From Clusia tigrina (taxonomy: Eukaryota > Arthropoda > Insecta > Diptera > Clusiidae), in NCBI GenBank assembly GCA_920105625.2, contig OV050031.1, positions 98,709,676 through 98,773,675 on the forward strand: 64,000 bases of DNA, written 5' to 3'. The notes beneath the pieces are model-generated. The model worked only from the letters and a program-made list of their open reading frames with translations. It ran no database searches and was not told where the DNA came from. The translations under genes and the position numbers were made by a program. Shown piece by piece: positions 52,930 through 64,000 of this stretch. Each line of letters starts with the position of its first letter. The first letter of the stretch is position 1.

Positions 52930-54310
52930 TTACCGTATAGAATTTAGGGCCATGTGAAGTTTTATCAGTGTTTGATTTGGGACTCAAGGGTAGCATAGCT
53001 TTGAGCGATAGCTTAAATTGACAAGCGGCGCGAGTACTTTATTGTTACAAAATGTCAAGGTTTTATTACGCTCCAGTAAAAAGTTACAAGCATTTTTATG
53101 TTGCAAACATTGATAGGTGTAGGACGTACCGTATAGAAGTTAGGGCCATTTGAAGTTTTATCAGTGTTTTATTTGGGATTCAAGGGTAGCATAGCTTTGA
53201 GCGATAGCTTAAATTGACAAGCGGCTCGAGTACTTTATTGTTACAAAATTTCAAGGTTTTATGACGCTCCAATAAAAAGTTACAAGCATTTGTATGTTGC
53301 AAACTTTGATAGATGTAGGACGTACCGTATAGAAGTTAGGGCCATTTGAAGTTTTATCAGTGTTTTATTTGGGACTTAAGGGTAGCATAGCTTTGAGCGA
53401 TAGCTTAAATTGACAAGAGGCTCGAGCACTTTATTGTTACAAAATTTCAAGGTTTTATGACGCTCCAGTGAAAAGTTACAAGCATTTGTATGTTGCAAAC
53501 TTTGATAGGTGTAGGACGTACCGTATAGAAGTTAGGACCATTTGAAGTTTTATCAGTGTTTGATTTGGGACTCAAGGGTAGCATAGCTTCGAGCGATAGC
53601 TTAAATTGACAAGAGGCTCGAGTACTTTATTGTTATAAAATTTCAAGGTTTTATTACGCTCCAGTAAAAAGTTACAAGCATTTATATGTTGCAAACTTTG
53701 ATAGGTGTAGGACGTACCGTATAGAATTTAGGGCCATGTGAAGTTTTATCAGTGTTTGATTTGGGACTCAAGGGTAGCATAGCTTTGAGCGATAGCTTAA
53801 ATTGACAAGCGGCGCGAGTACTTTATTGTTACAAAATGTCAAGGTTTTATTACGCTCCAGTAAAAAGTTACAAGCATTTTTATGTTGCAAACATTGATAG
53901 GTGTAGGACGTACCGTATAGAAGTTAGGGCCATTTGAAGTTTTATCAGTGTTTTATTTGGGATTCAAGGGTTGCATAGCTTTGAGCGATAGCTTAAATTG
54001 ACAAGCGGCTCGAGTACTTTATTGTTACAAAATTTCAAGGTTTTATGACGCTCCAATAAAAAGTTACAAGCATTTGTATGTTGCAAACTTTGATAGATGT
54101 AGGACGTACCGTATAGAAGTTAGGGCCATTTGAAGTTTTATCAGTGTTTTATTTGGGACTTAAGGGTAGCATAGCTTTGAGAGATAGCTTAAATTGACAA
54201 GAGGCTCGAGCACTTTATTGTTACAAAATTTCAAGGTTTTATGACGCTCCAGTGAAAGGTTACAAGCATTTGTATGTTGCAAACTTTGATAGGTGTAGGA
54301 CGTACCGTAT
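52930..54310 (+). repeat. 4-mer HOR (784 bp), two tandem copies
   Basis: Bases about 52930-53520 match 53714-54310 at 784 bp through GGGCCATGTGAAG, GCGGCGCGAG, ACAAAATGTCAAGG, CATTTTTATG, CAAACATTGATAGG and TTTGATAGATG. They differ near 53534, where GGACCATTTG in the first copy faces GGCCATTTG in the second. Confidence 0.75.
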
Positions 54311-54559
54311 AGAAGTTAGGGCCATTTGAAGTTTTATCAGTGTTGGATTTGGGACTCAAGGGTAGCATAGCTTCGAGCGATAGCTTAAATTGACAAGAGG
54401 CTCGAGTGCTTTATTGTTACAAAATTTCAAGGTTTTATGACGCTCCAGTAAAAAGTTACAAGCATTTATATGTTGCAAACTTTGATAGGTGTAGGACGTA
54501 CCGTATAGAATTTAGGGCCATGTGAAGTTTTATCAGTGTTTGATTTGGGACTCAAGGGT

Positions 54560-57500
54560 AGCATAGCTTTGAGCGATAGCTTGAATTGACAAGAGGCTCG
54601 AGTACTTTATTGTTACAAAATTTCAAAGTTTTATGACGCTCCAGTAAAAAGTTACAAGCATTTGTATCTTGCAAACTTTGATAGGTGTAGGACGTACCGT
54701 ACAGAAGTTAGGGCCATTTGAAGTTTTATTAGTGTTTTATTTGGGATTCAAAGGTAGCATAGCTTTGAGCGATAGCTTAAATTGACAAGAGGCTCGAGTA
54801 CTTTATTGTTACAAAATTTCAAGGTTTTATTACGCTCCAGTAAAAAGTTACAAGTATTTATATGTTGCAAACTTTGATAGGTGTAGGACGTACCGTATAG
54901 AATTTAGGGCCATTTGAAGTTTTATCAGTGTTTGATTTGGGACTCAAGGGTAGCATGGCTTTGAGCGAAAGCTTAAATTGACAAGAGGCTCGAGTACTTT
55001 ATTGTTACAAAATTTCAAGGTTTTATGACGCTCCAGTAAAAAGATACAAGCATTTGTATGTTGCAAACTTTGATAGGTGTAGGACGTACTTTATAGAAGT
55101 TAGGGCCATTTAAAGTTTTATCAGTGTTTGATTTGTGACTCAAGGGTAGCATAACTTTGAGCGATAGCTTAAATTGACAAGAGGCTCGAGTGCTTTATTG
55201 TTACATAATTTCAAGGTTTTATGACGCTCCAGTAAAAAGTTACAAGCATTTATATGTTGCAAACTTTGATAGGTGTAGGACGTACCGTATAGAATTTAGG
55301 GCCATGTGAAGTTTTATCAGTGTTTGATTTGGGACTCAAGGGTAGCATAGCTTTGAGCGATAGCTTAAATTGACAAGCGGCGCGAGTACTTTATTGTTAC
55401 AAAATGTCAACGTTTTATTACGCTCCAGTAAAAAGTTACAAGCATTTTTATGTTGCAAATATTGATAGGTGTAGGACGTACCGTATAGAAGTTAGGACCA
55501 TTTGAAGTTTTATCAGTGTTTTATTTGGGATTCAAGGGAAGCATAGCTTTGAGCGATAGCTTAAATTGACAAGCGGCTCGAGTACTTTATTGTTACAAAA
55601 TTTCAAGGTTTTATGACGCTCCAATAAAAAGTTACAAGCATTTGTATGTTGCAAACTTTGATAGATGTAGGACGTACCGTATAGAAGTTAGGGCCATTTG
55701 AAGTTTTATCAGTGTTTGATTTGGGACTTAAGGGTAGCATAGTTTTGAGCGATAGCTTAAATTGACAAGAGGCTCGAGCACTTTATTGTTACAAAATTTC
55801 AAGGTTTTATGACGCTCCAGTGAAAAGTTACAAGCATTTGTATGTTGCAAACTTTGATAGGTGTAGGACGTACCGTATAGAAGTTAGGACCATTTGAAGT
55901 TTTATCAGTGTTTGATTTGGGACTCAAGGGTAGCATAGCTTTGAGCGATAGCTTAAATTGACAAGAGGCTCGAGTACTTTATTATTACAAAATTTCAAGG
56001 TTTTATGACGCTCCAGTAAAAAGTTACAAGCATTTATATGTTGCAAACTTTGATAGGTGTAGGACGTACCGTATAGAATTTAGGGCCATTTGAAGTTTTA
56101 TCAGTGTTTGATTTGGGACTCAAGGGTAGCATAGCTTTGAGCGATAGCTTAAATTGACAAGAGGCTCGAGTGCTTTATTGTTACAAAATTTCAAGGTTTT
56201 ATGACGCTCCAGTAAAAAGTTACAAGCATTTATATGTTGCAAACTTTGATAGGTGTAGGACGTACCGTACAGAAGTTAGGGCCATTTGAAGTTTTATCAG
56301 TGCTTGATTTGGGACTCAAGGGTAGCATAGCTTTGAGCGATAGCTTAAATTGACAAGAGGCTCGAGTACTTTATTGTTACAAAATTTCAAAGTTTTATGA
56401 CGCTCCAGTGAAAAGTTACAAGCATTTATATGTTGCAAACTTTGATAGGTGTAGGACGTACCGTATAGAATTTAGGGCCATTTGAAGTTTTATCAGTATT
56501 TGATTTGGGACTCAAGGGTCGCATAGCTTTGAGCGATAGCTTAAATTGACAAGAGGCTCGAGTGCTTTATTGTTACAAAATTTCAAGGTTTTATGACGCT
56601 CCAGTAAAAAGTTACAAGCATTTATATGTTGCAAACTTTGATAGGTGTAGGACGTACCGTACAGAAGTTAGGGCCATTTGAAGTTTTATCAGTGTTTGAT
56701 TTGGGACTCAAGGGTAGCATAGCTTTGAGCGATAGCTTAAATTGACAAGAGGCTCGAGTACTTTATTGTTACAAAATTTCAAAGTTTTATGACGCTCCAG
56801 TAAAAAGTTACAAGCATTTGTATGTTGCAAACTTTGATAGGTGTAGGACGTACCGTACAGAAGTTAGGGCCATTTCAAGTTTTATCAGTGTTTTATTTGG
56901 GATTCAAGGGTAGCATAGCTTTGAGCGATAGCTTAAATTGACAAGAGGCTCGAGTACTTTATTGTTACAAAATTTCAAGGTTTTATTACGCTCCAGTAAA
57001 AAGTTACAAGTGTTTATATGTTGCAAACTATGATAGGTGTAGGACGTACCGTATAGAATTTAGGGCCATTTGAAGTTTTATCAGTGTTTGATTTGGGACT
57101 CAAGGGTAGCATGGCTTTGAGCGAAAGCTTAAATTGACAAGAGGCTCGAGTACTTTATTGTTACAAAATTTCTAGGTTTTATGACGCTCCAGTAAAAAGT
57201 TACAAGCATTTGTATGTTGCAAACTTTGATAGGTGTAGGACGTACTATATAGAAGTTAGGGCCATTTGAAGTTTTATCAGTGTTTATTTTGGGACTCAAG
57301 GGTAGCATAGCTTTGAGCGATAGCTTAAATTGACAAGAGGCTCGAGTGCTTTATTGTTACAAAATTTCAAGGTTTTATGACGCTCCAGTAAAAAGTTACA
57401 AACATTTATATGTTGCAAACTTTGATAGGTGTAGGACGTACCGTACAGAAGTTAGGGCCATTTGAAGTTTTATCAGTGTTTGATTTGGGACTCAAGGGTA

Positions 57501-58891
57501 GCATAGCTTTGAGCGATAGCTTAAATTGACAAGAGGCTCGAGTACTTTATTGTTACAAAATTTCTAAGTTTTATGACGCTCCAGTAAAAAGTTACAAGCA
57601 TTTGTATGTTGCAAACTTTGATAGGTGTAGGACGTACCGTACAGAAGATAGGGCCATTTGAAGTTTTATCAGTGATTGATTTGGGATTCAAGGGTAGCAT
57701 AGCTTTGAGCGATAGCTTAAATTGACAAGAGGCTCGAGTACTTTATTGTTACAAAATTTCAAGGTTTTAGGACGCTCCAGTAAAAAGTTACAAGCATTTG
57801 TATGTTGCAAACTTTGATAGGTGTAGGACGTACCGTATAGAATTTAGGGCCATTTGAAGCTTTATCAGTGTTTGATTTGGGACTTAAGGGTAGCATAGCT
57901 TTGAGCGATAGCTTAAATTGACAAGAGGCTCGAGTACTTTATTGTTACAAAATTTCAAGGTTTTATGACGCTCCAGTAAAAAGTTACAAGCATTTATATG
58001 TTGCAAACTTTGATAGGTGTAGGACGTACCGTACAGAAGTTAGGGCCATTTGAAGTTTTATCAGTGTTTGATTTGGGACTCAAGGGTAGCATAGCTTTGA
58101 GCGATAGCTTAAATTGACAAGAGGCTCGAGTACTTTATTGTTACAAAATTTCTAAGTTTTATGACGCTCCAGTAAAAAGTTACAAGCATTTGTATGTTGC
58201 AAACTTTGATAGGTGTAGGACATACCGTACAGAAGTTAGGGCCATTTGAAGTTTTTTCAGTGATTGATTTGGGATTCAAGGGTAGCATAGCTTTGAGCGA
58301 TAGCTTTGAGCGATAGCTTAAATTGACAAGAGGCTCGAGTACTTTATTGTTACAAAATTTCAAGGTTTTAGGACGCTCCAGTAAAAAGTTACAAGCATTT
58401 GTATGTTGCAAACTTTGATAGGTGTAGGACGTACAGTATAGAATTTACGGCCATTTGAAGTTTTATCAGTGTTTGATTTGGGATTCAAGGGTAGCATAGC
58501 TTTGAGCGATAGCTTAAATTGACAAGAGGCTCGAGTACTTTATTGTTACAAAATTTCAAGGTTTTATTACGCTCCAGTAAAAAGTTACAAGTATTTATAT
58601 GTTGCAAACTTTGATAGGTGTAGGACGTACCGGATAGAATTTAGGGCCATTTGAAGTTTTATCAGTGTTTGATTTGGGACTCAAGGGTAGCATGGCTTTG
58701 AGCGAAAGCTTAAATTGACAAGAGGCTCGAGTACTTTATTGTTACAAAATTTCAAGGTTTTATGACGCTCCAGTAAAAAGTTACAAGCATTTGTATGTTG
58801 CAAACTTTGATAGGTGTAGGACGTACTATATAGAAGTTAGGGCCATTTGAAGTTTTATCAGTGTTTGATTTGGGACTCAAGGGTAGCATAG
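54560..58891 (+). repeat. 26-mer HOR (5109 bp), copy one (matched part)
   Basis: Matches 59669-64000 base for base at 5109 bp, that is 26 monomers plus the 13-bp duplication. Markers are TTGAATTGACAAG (54581 against 59690), GCATTTGTATCTTGC, CATGGCTTTGAGCGAAAGC, AAAAAGATACAAGC, GTACTTTATAG, CAAATATTGATAGG, AAGTGTTTATATG and GTACCGGATAG. I noticed only about eight substitutions over 4.3 kb, for example near 54653, 55154, 56091, 57511 and a cluster near 57323-57365. Matching stops only because the window ends. Confidence 0.9.
58287..58312 (+). repeat. 13-bp tandem duplication inside a monomer
   Basis: ATAGCTTTGAGCG is present twice in a row (58287-58299 and 58300-58312) before the usual ATAGCTTAAATTG, giving a 209-bp monomer. 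Ordinary monomers already carry two ATAGCTT motifs 13 bp apart, so slippage between them explains the event. The duplication shifts frame and creates the longest chance minus-strand open frame of the window, 100 codons. Confidence 0.95.
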
Positions 58892-59668
58892 CTTTGAGCG
58901 ATAGCTTAAATTGACAAGAGGCTCGAGTGCTTTATTGTTACAAAATTTCAAGGTTTTATGACACTCCAGTAAAAAGTTACAAGCATTTATATGTTGCAAA
59001 CTTTGATAGGTGTAGGACGTACTGTACAGAAGTTAGGGCCATTTGAAGTTTTATCAGTGTTTGATTTGGGACTCAAGGGTAGCATAGCTTTGAACGATAG
59101 CTTAAATTGACAAGAGGCTCGAGCACTTTATTGTTACAAAATTTCAAGGTTTTATGACGCTCCAGTGAAAGGTTACAAGCATTTGTATGTTGCAAACTTT
59201 GATAGGTGTAGGACGTACCGTATAGAAGTTAGGGCCATTTGAAGTTTTATCAGTGTTGGATTTGGGACTCAAGGGTAGCATAGCTTCGAGCGATAGCTTA
59301 AATTGACAAGAGGCTCGAGTGCTTTATTGTTACAAAATTTCAAGGTTTTATGACGCTCCAGTAAAAAGTTACAAGCATTTATATGTTGCAAACTTTGATA
59401 GGTGTAGGACGTACCGTATAGAAGTTAGGACCATTTGAAGTTTTATCAGTGTTTGATTTGGGACTCAAGGGTAGCATAGCTTTGAGCGATATCTTAAATT
59501 GACAAGAGGCTCGAGTGCTTTATTGTTACAAAATTTCAAGGTTTTATGACGCTCCAGAAAAAAGTTACAAGCATTTATATGTTGCAAACTTTGATAGGTG
59601 TAGGACGTACCGTACAGAAGTTAGGGCCATTTGAAGTTTTATCAGTGTTTGATTTGGGACTCAAGGGT
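58892..59668 (+). repeat. HOR junction with one extra monomer
   Basis: Between the two 26-mer copies, 59095-59400 matches about 54182-54487 at 4913 bp (25 monomers plus 13 bp; CCAGTGAAAGGTTAC is at 59162 and 54249). Further on, the offset becomes 5109 bp. So one monomer, carrying GATATCTTAAATTG near 59489 and CCAGAAAAAAG near 59556, was added in this copy. Confidence 0.75.
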
Positions 59669-62600
59669 AGCATAGCTTTGAGCGATAGCTTGAATTGACA
59701 AGAGGCTCGAGTACTTTATTGTTACAAAATTTCAAAGTTTTATGACGCTCCAGTAAAAAGTTATAAGCATTTGTATCTTGCAAACTTTGATAGGTGTAGG
59801 ACGTACCGTACAGAAGTTAGGGCCATTTGAAGTTTTATTAGTGTTTTATTTGGGATTCAAAGGTAGCATAGCTTTGAGCGATAGCTTAAATTGACAAGAG
59901 GCTCGAGTACTTTATTGTTACAAAATTTCAAGGTTTTATTACGCTCCAGTAAAAAGTTACAAGTATTTATATGTTGCAAACTTTGATAGGTGTAGGACGT
60001 ACCGTATAGAATTTAGGGCCATTTGAAGTTTTATCAGTGTTTGATTTGGGACTCAAGGGTAGCATGGCTTTGAGCGAAAGCTTAAATTGACAAGAGGCTC
60101 GAGTACTTTATTGTTACAAAATTTCAAGGTTTTATGACGCTCCAGTAAAAAGATACAAGCATTTGTATGTTGCAAACTTTGATAGGTGTAGGACGTACTT
60201 TATAGAAGTTAGGGCCATTTAAAGTTTTATCAGTGTTTGATTTGTGACTCAAGGGTAGCATAGCTTTGAGCGATAGCTTAAATTGACAAGAGGCTCGAGT
60301 GCTTTATTGTTACATAATTTCAAGGTTTTATGACGCTCCAGTAAAAAGTTACAAGCATTTATATGTTGCAAACTTTGATAGGTGTAGGACGTACCGTATA
60401 GAATTTAGGGCCATGTGAAGTTTTATCAGTGTTTGATTTGGGACTCAAGGGTAGCATAGCTTTGAGCGATAGCTTAAATTGACAAGCGGCGCGAGTACTT
60501 TATTGTTACAAAATGTCAACGTTTTATTACGCTCCAGTAAAAAGTTACAAGCATTTTTATGTTGCAAATATTGATAGGTGTAGGACGTACCGTATAGAAG
60601 TTAGGACCATTTGAAGTTTTATCAGTGTTTTATTTGGGATTCAAGGGAAGCATAGCTTTGAGCGATAGCTTAAATTGACAAGCGGCTCGAGTACTTTATT
60701 GTTACAAAATTTCAAGGTTTTATGACGCTCCAATAAAAAGTTACAAGCATTTGTATGTTGCAAACTTTGATAGATGTAGGACGTACCGTATAGAAGTTAG
60801 GGCCATTTGAAGTTTTATCAGTGTTTGATTTGGGACTTAAGGGTAGCATAGTTTTGAGCGATAGCTTAAATTGACAAGAGGCTCGAGCACTTTATTGTTA
60901 CAAAATTTCAAGGTTTTATGACGCTCCAGTGAAAAGTTACAAGCATTTGTATGTTGCAAACTTTGATAGGTGTAGGACGTACCGTATAGAAGTTAGGACC
61001 ATTTGAAGTTTTATCAGTGTTTGATTTGGGACTCAAGGGTAGCATAGCTTTGAGCGATAGCTTAAATTGACAAGAGGCTCGAGTACTTTATTATTACAAA
61101 ATTTCAAGGTTTTATGACGCTCCAGTAAAAAGTTACAAGCATTTATATGTTGCAAACTTTGATAGGTGTAGGACGTACCGTATAGAATTTAGGGCCATTC
61201 GAAGTTTTATCAGTGTTTGATTTGGGACTCAAGGGTAGCATAGCTTTGAGCGATAGCTTAAATTGACAAGAGGCTCGAGTGCTTTATTGTTACAAAATTT
61301 CAAGGTTTTATGACGCTCCAGTAAAAAGTTACAAGCATTTATATGTTGCAAACTTTGATAGGTGTAGGACGTACCGTACAGAAGTTAGGGCCATTTGAAG
61401 TTTTATCAGTGCTTGATTTGGGACTCAAGGGTAGCATAGCTTTGAGCGATAGCTTAAATTGACAAGAGGCTCGAGTACTTTATTGTTACAAAATTTCAAA
61501 GTTTTATGACGCTCCAGTGAAAAGTTACAAGCATTTATATGTTGCAAACTTTGATAGGTGTAGGACGTACCGTATAGAATTTAGGGCCATTTGAAGTTTT
61601 ATCAGTATTTGATTTGGGACTCAAGGGTCGCATAGCTTTGAGCGATAGCTTAAATTGACAAGAGGCTCGAGTGCTTTATTGTTACAAAATTTCAAGGTTT
61701 TATGACGCTCCAGTAAAAAGTTACAAGCATTTATATGTTGCAAACTTTGATAGGTGTAGGACGTACCGTACAGAAGTTAGGGCCATTTGAAGTTTTATCA
61801 GTGTTTGATTTGGGACTCAAGGGTAGCATAGCTTTGAGCGATAGCTTAAATTGACAAGAGGCTCGAGTACTTTATTGTTACAAAATTTCAAAGTTTTATG
61901 ACGCTCCAGTAAAAAGTTACAAGCATTTGTATGTTGCAAACTTTGATAGGTGTAGGACGTACCGTACAGAAGTTAGGGCCATTTCAAGTTTTATCAGTGT
62001 TTTATTTGGGATTCAAGGGTAGCATAGCTTTGAGCGATAGCTTAAATTGACAAGAGGCTCGAGTACTTTATTGTTACAAAATTTCAAGGTTTTATTACGC
62101 TCCAGTAAAAAGTTACAAGTGTTTATATGTTGCAAACTATGATAGGTGTAGGACGTACCGTATAGAATTTAGGGCCATTTGAAGTTTTATCAGTGTTTGA
62201 TTTGGGACTCAAGGGTAGCATGGCTTTGAGCGAAAGCTTAAATTGACAAGAGGCTCGAGTACTTTATTGTTACAAAATTTCTAGGTTTTATGACGCTCCA
62301 GTAAAAAGTTACAAGCATTTGTATGTTGCAAACTTTGATAGGTGTAGGACGTACTATATAGAAGTTAGGGCCATTTGAAGTTTTATCAGTGTTTATTTTG
62401 GGACTCAAGGGTAGCATAGCTTTGAGCGATAGTTTAAATTGACAAGCGGCTCGAGTGCTTTATTGTTATAAAGTTTCAAGGTTTTATGACGCTCCAGTAA
62501 AAAGTTACAAACATTTATATGTTGCAAACTTTGATAGGTGTAGGACGTACCGTACAGAAGTTAGGGCCATTTGAAGTTTTATCAGTGTTTGATTTGGGAC

Positions 62601-64000
62601 TCAAGGGTAGCATAGCTTTGAACGATAGCTTAAATTGACAAGAGGCTCGAGTACTTTATTGTTACAAAATTTCTAAGTTTTATGACGCTCCAGTAAAAAG
62701 TTACAAGCATTTGTATGTTGCAAACTTTGATAGGTGTAGGACGTACCGTACAGAAGATAGGGCCATTTGAAGTTTTATCAGTGATTGATTTGGGATTCAA
62801 GGGTAGCATAGCTTTGAGCGATAGCTTAAATTGACAAGAGGCTCGAGTACTTTATTGTTACAAAATTTCAAGGTTTTAGGACGCTCCAGTAAAAAGTTAC
62901 AAGCATTTGTATGTTGCAAACTTTGATAGGTGTAGGACGTACCGTATAGAATTTAGGGCCATTTGAAGCTTTATCAGTGTTTGATTTGGGACTTAAGGGT
63001 AGCATAGCTTTGAGCGATAGCTTAAATTGACAAGAGGCTCGAGTACTTTATTGTTACAAAATTTCAAGGTTTTATGACGCTCCAGTAAAAAGTTACAAGC
63101 ATTTATATGTTGCAAACTTTGATAGGTGTAGGACGTACCGTACAGAAGTTAGGGCCATTTGAAGTTTTATCAGTGTTTGATTTGGGACTCAAGGGTAGCA
63201 TAGCTTTGAGCGATAGCTTAAATTGACAAGAGGCTCGAGTACTTTATTGTTACAAAATTTCTAAGTTTTATGACGCTCCAGTAAAAAGTTACAAGCATTT
63301 GTATGTTGCAAACTTTGATAGGTGTAGGACATACCGTACAGAAGTTAGGGCCATTTGAAGTTTTTTCAGTGATTGATTTGGGATTCAAGGGTAGCATAGC
63401 TTTGAGCGATAGCTTTGAGCGATAGCTTAAATTGACAAGAGGCTCGAGTACTTTATTGTTACAAAATTTCAAGGTTTTAGGACGCTCCAGTAAAAAGTTA
63501 CAAGCATTTGTATGTTGCAAACTTTGATAGGTGTAGGACGTACAGTATAGAATTTACGGCCATTTGAAGTTTTATCAGTGTTTGATTTGGGATTCAAGGG
63601 TAGCATAGCTTTGAGCGATAGCTTAAATTGACAAGAGGCTCGAGTACTTTATTGTTACAAAATTTCAAGGTTTTATTACGCTCCAGTAAAAAGTTACAAG
63701 TATTTATATGTTGCAAACTTTGATAGGTGTAGGACGTACCGGATAGAATTTAGGGCCATTTGAAGTTTTATCAGTGTTTGATTTGGGACTCAAGGGTAGC
63801 ATGGCTTTGAGCGAAAGCTTAAATTGACAAGAGGCTCGAGTACTTTATTGTTACAAAATTTCAAGGTTTTATGACGCTCCAGTAAAAAGTTACAAGCATT
63901 TGTATGTTGCAAACTTTGATAGGTGTAGGACGTACTATATAGAAGTTAGGGCCATTTGAAGTTTTATCAGTGTTTGATTTGGGACTCAAGGGTAGCATAG
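59669..64000 (+). repeat. 26-mer HOR (5109 bp), copy two, truncated by window edge
   Basis: Repeats 54560-58891 at 5109 bp with about eight differences. A small cluster of changes near 62432-62475 (AGTTTAAATTG, GCGGCTCGAGTGC, TTATAAAGTTTC) contrasts with the otherwise near-perfect match. The array continues past the window, and the last unit is cut after 87 bp. Confidence 0.9.
63396..63421 (+). repeat. 13-bp tandem duplication, second occurrence
   Basis: The identical doubled ATAGCTTTGAGCG lies exactly 5109 bp after the first at 58287. Because its position within the HOR is the same, it was copied with the 26-mer rather than arising twice. Confidence 0.95.

Larger units (their letters stand above)
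1..64000 (+). repeat. Satellite DNA array, 196-bp monomer, about 326.5 head-to-tail copies
   Basis: The same 196-bp unit recurs across the whole window in one orientation; the landmark CTTTGATAGG is at 1, 197, 393 and so on to 63914. Length accounting closes exactly: 326 units plus 17 bp. Net indels seen are +1 near 10132 and 12093, +13 at 58287-58312 and 63396-63421, and -1 near 8203, 38176, 38959, 42094, 42877, 45032, 47653, 48543, 51090, 52461 and 52656. This leaves no insertion of other DNA. Most monomers look about 93-98% alike by eye. The unit length is close to a nucleosome repeat. Array size and higher-order structure suggest eukaryotic centromeric or pericentromeric heterochromatin, which is inference. 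The family is not recognised. The alternative of a dispersed non-centromeric satellite block cannot be excluded from sequence alone. Confidence 0.98.

Noticed and set aside
58109..58411. 100-codon minus-strand open frame, also at 63218-63520, as a gene
   Set aside because: It lies wholly in satellite and owes its length to the 13-bp duplication shifting frame. The second occurrence is the HOR copy. There is no separate promoter, no recognised domain and no codon pattern distinct from the neighbouring monomers.
1..64000. CRISPR array
   Set aside because: The repetition is regular, but the whole 196-bp unit is conserved, with no short repeat and unique-spacer alternation, no leader and no cas genes.
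1..64000. Transposable element or other insertion within the array
   Set aside because: The monomer phase is continuous and the length surplus is fully explained by small indels, so no inserted element fits. No inverted monomers were seen either.

Overview
The window is a single uninterrupted block of tandem satellite DNA. Every part of it is a copy of one 196-bp monomer (about 37% GC, five CpGs in the common form), all in the same orientation. The phase can be followed from base 1 to the last complete unit, which ends at 63913. 326 x 196 = 63896, and the remaining +17 bp is fully explained by the indels I could locate: two 1-bp insertions, two 13-bp duplications and eleven 1-bp deletions. 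So there are 326 complete monomers plus an 87-bp partial one. There is no room for a transposon, gene, spacer or inversion.

No gene is called. Because 196 = 3 x 65 + 1, the reading frame shifts at each monomer, and the longest open frames (up to 100 codons) are chance openings repeated with the satellite. I see no tRNA, rRNA, CRISPR array, telomere repeat or mobile element.

The organism is almost certainly a eukaryote. Tens of kilobases of nucleosome-sized monomers in higher-order repeats (HORs) are typical of centromeric or pericentromeric heterochromatin. I do not recognise the satellite family and cannot name the species. No CENP-B-box-like 17-mer was found.

Layout, from diagnostic variants matched by eye (boundaries about +/-100 bp). 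1-9640: mosaic of overlapping 4-, 10-, 16-, 17- and 28-monomer relationships. 9640-13450: a 10-mer (1961 bp) nearly twice. 12890-19550: a 17-mer (3332 bp) twice, which reuses the end of the 10-mer block. 19550-22670: a linking stretch and a 5-mer (980 bp) twice. 22670-28300: a 7-mer (1372 bp) family with a foreign 6-monomer patch. 26786-36781: a 29-mer (5684 bp) followed by a 22-mer version (4312 bp) lacking one internal 7-mer. 36160-43993: a 20-mer (3918 bp) twice. 43994-54560: mosaic of 13-, 9- and 4-mers and doubled single monomers. 54560-64000: a 26-mer (5109 bp) whose second copy runs off the window.

The parts do not act together as genes. They record repeated, nested unequal exchange or amplification: monomers generally differ by several percent, while HOR copies are nearly identical (roughly 99.8% where I compared them).
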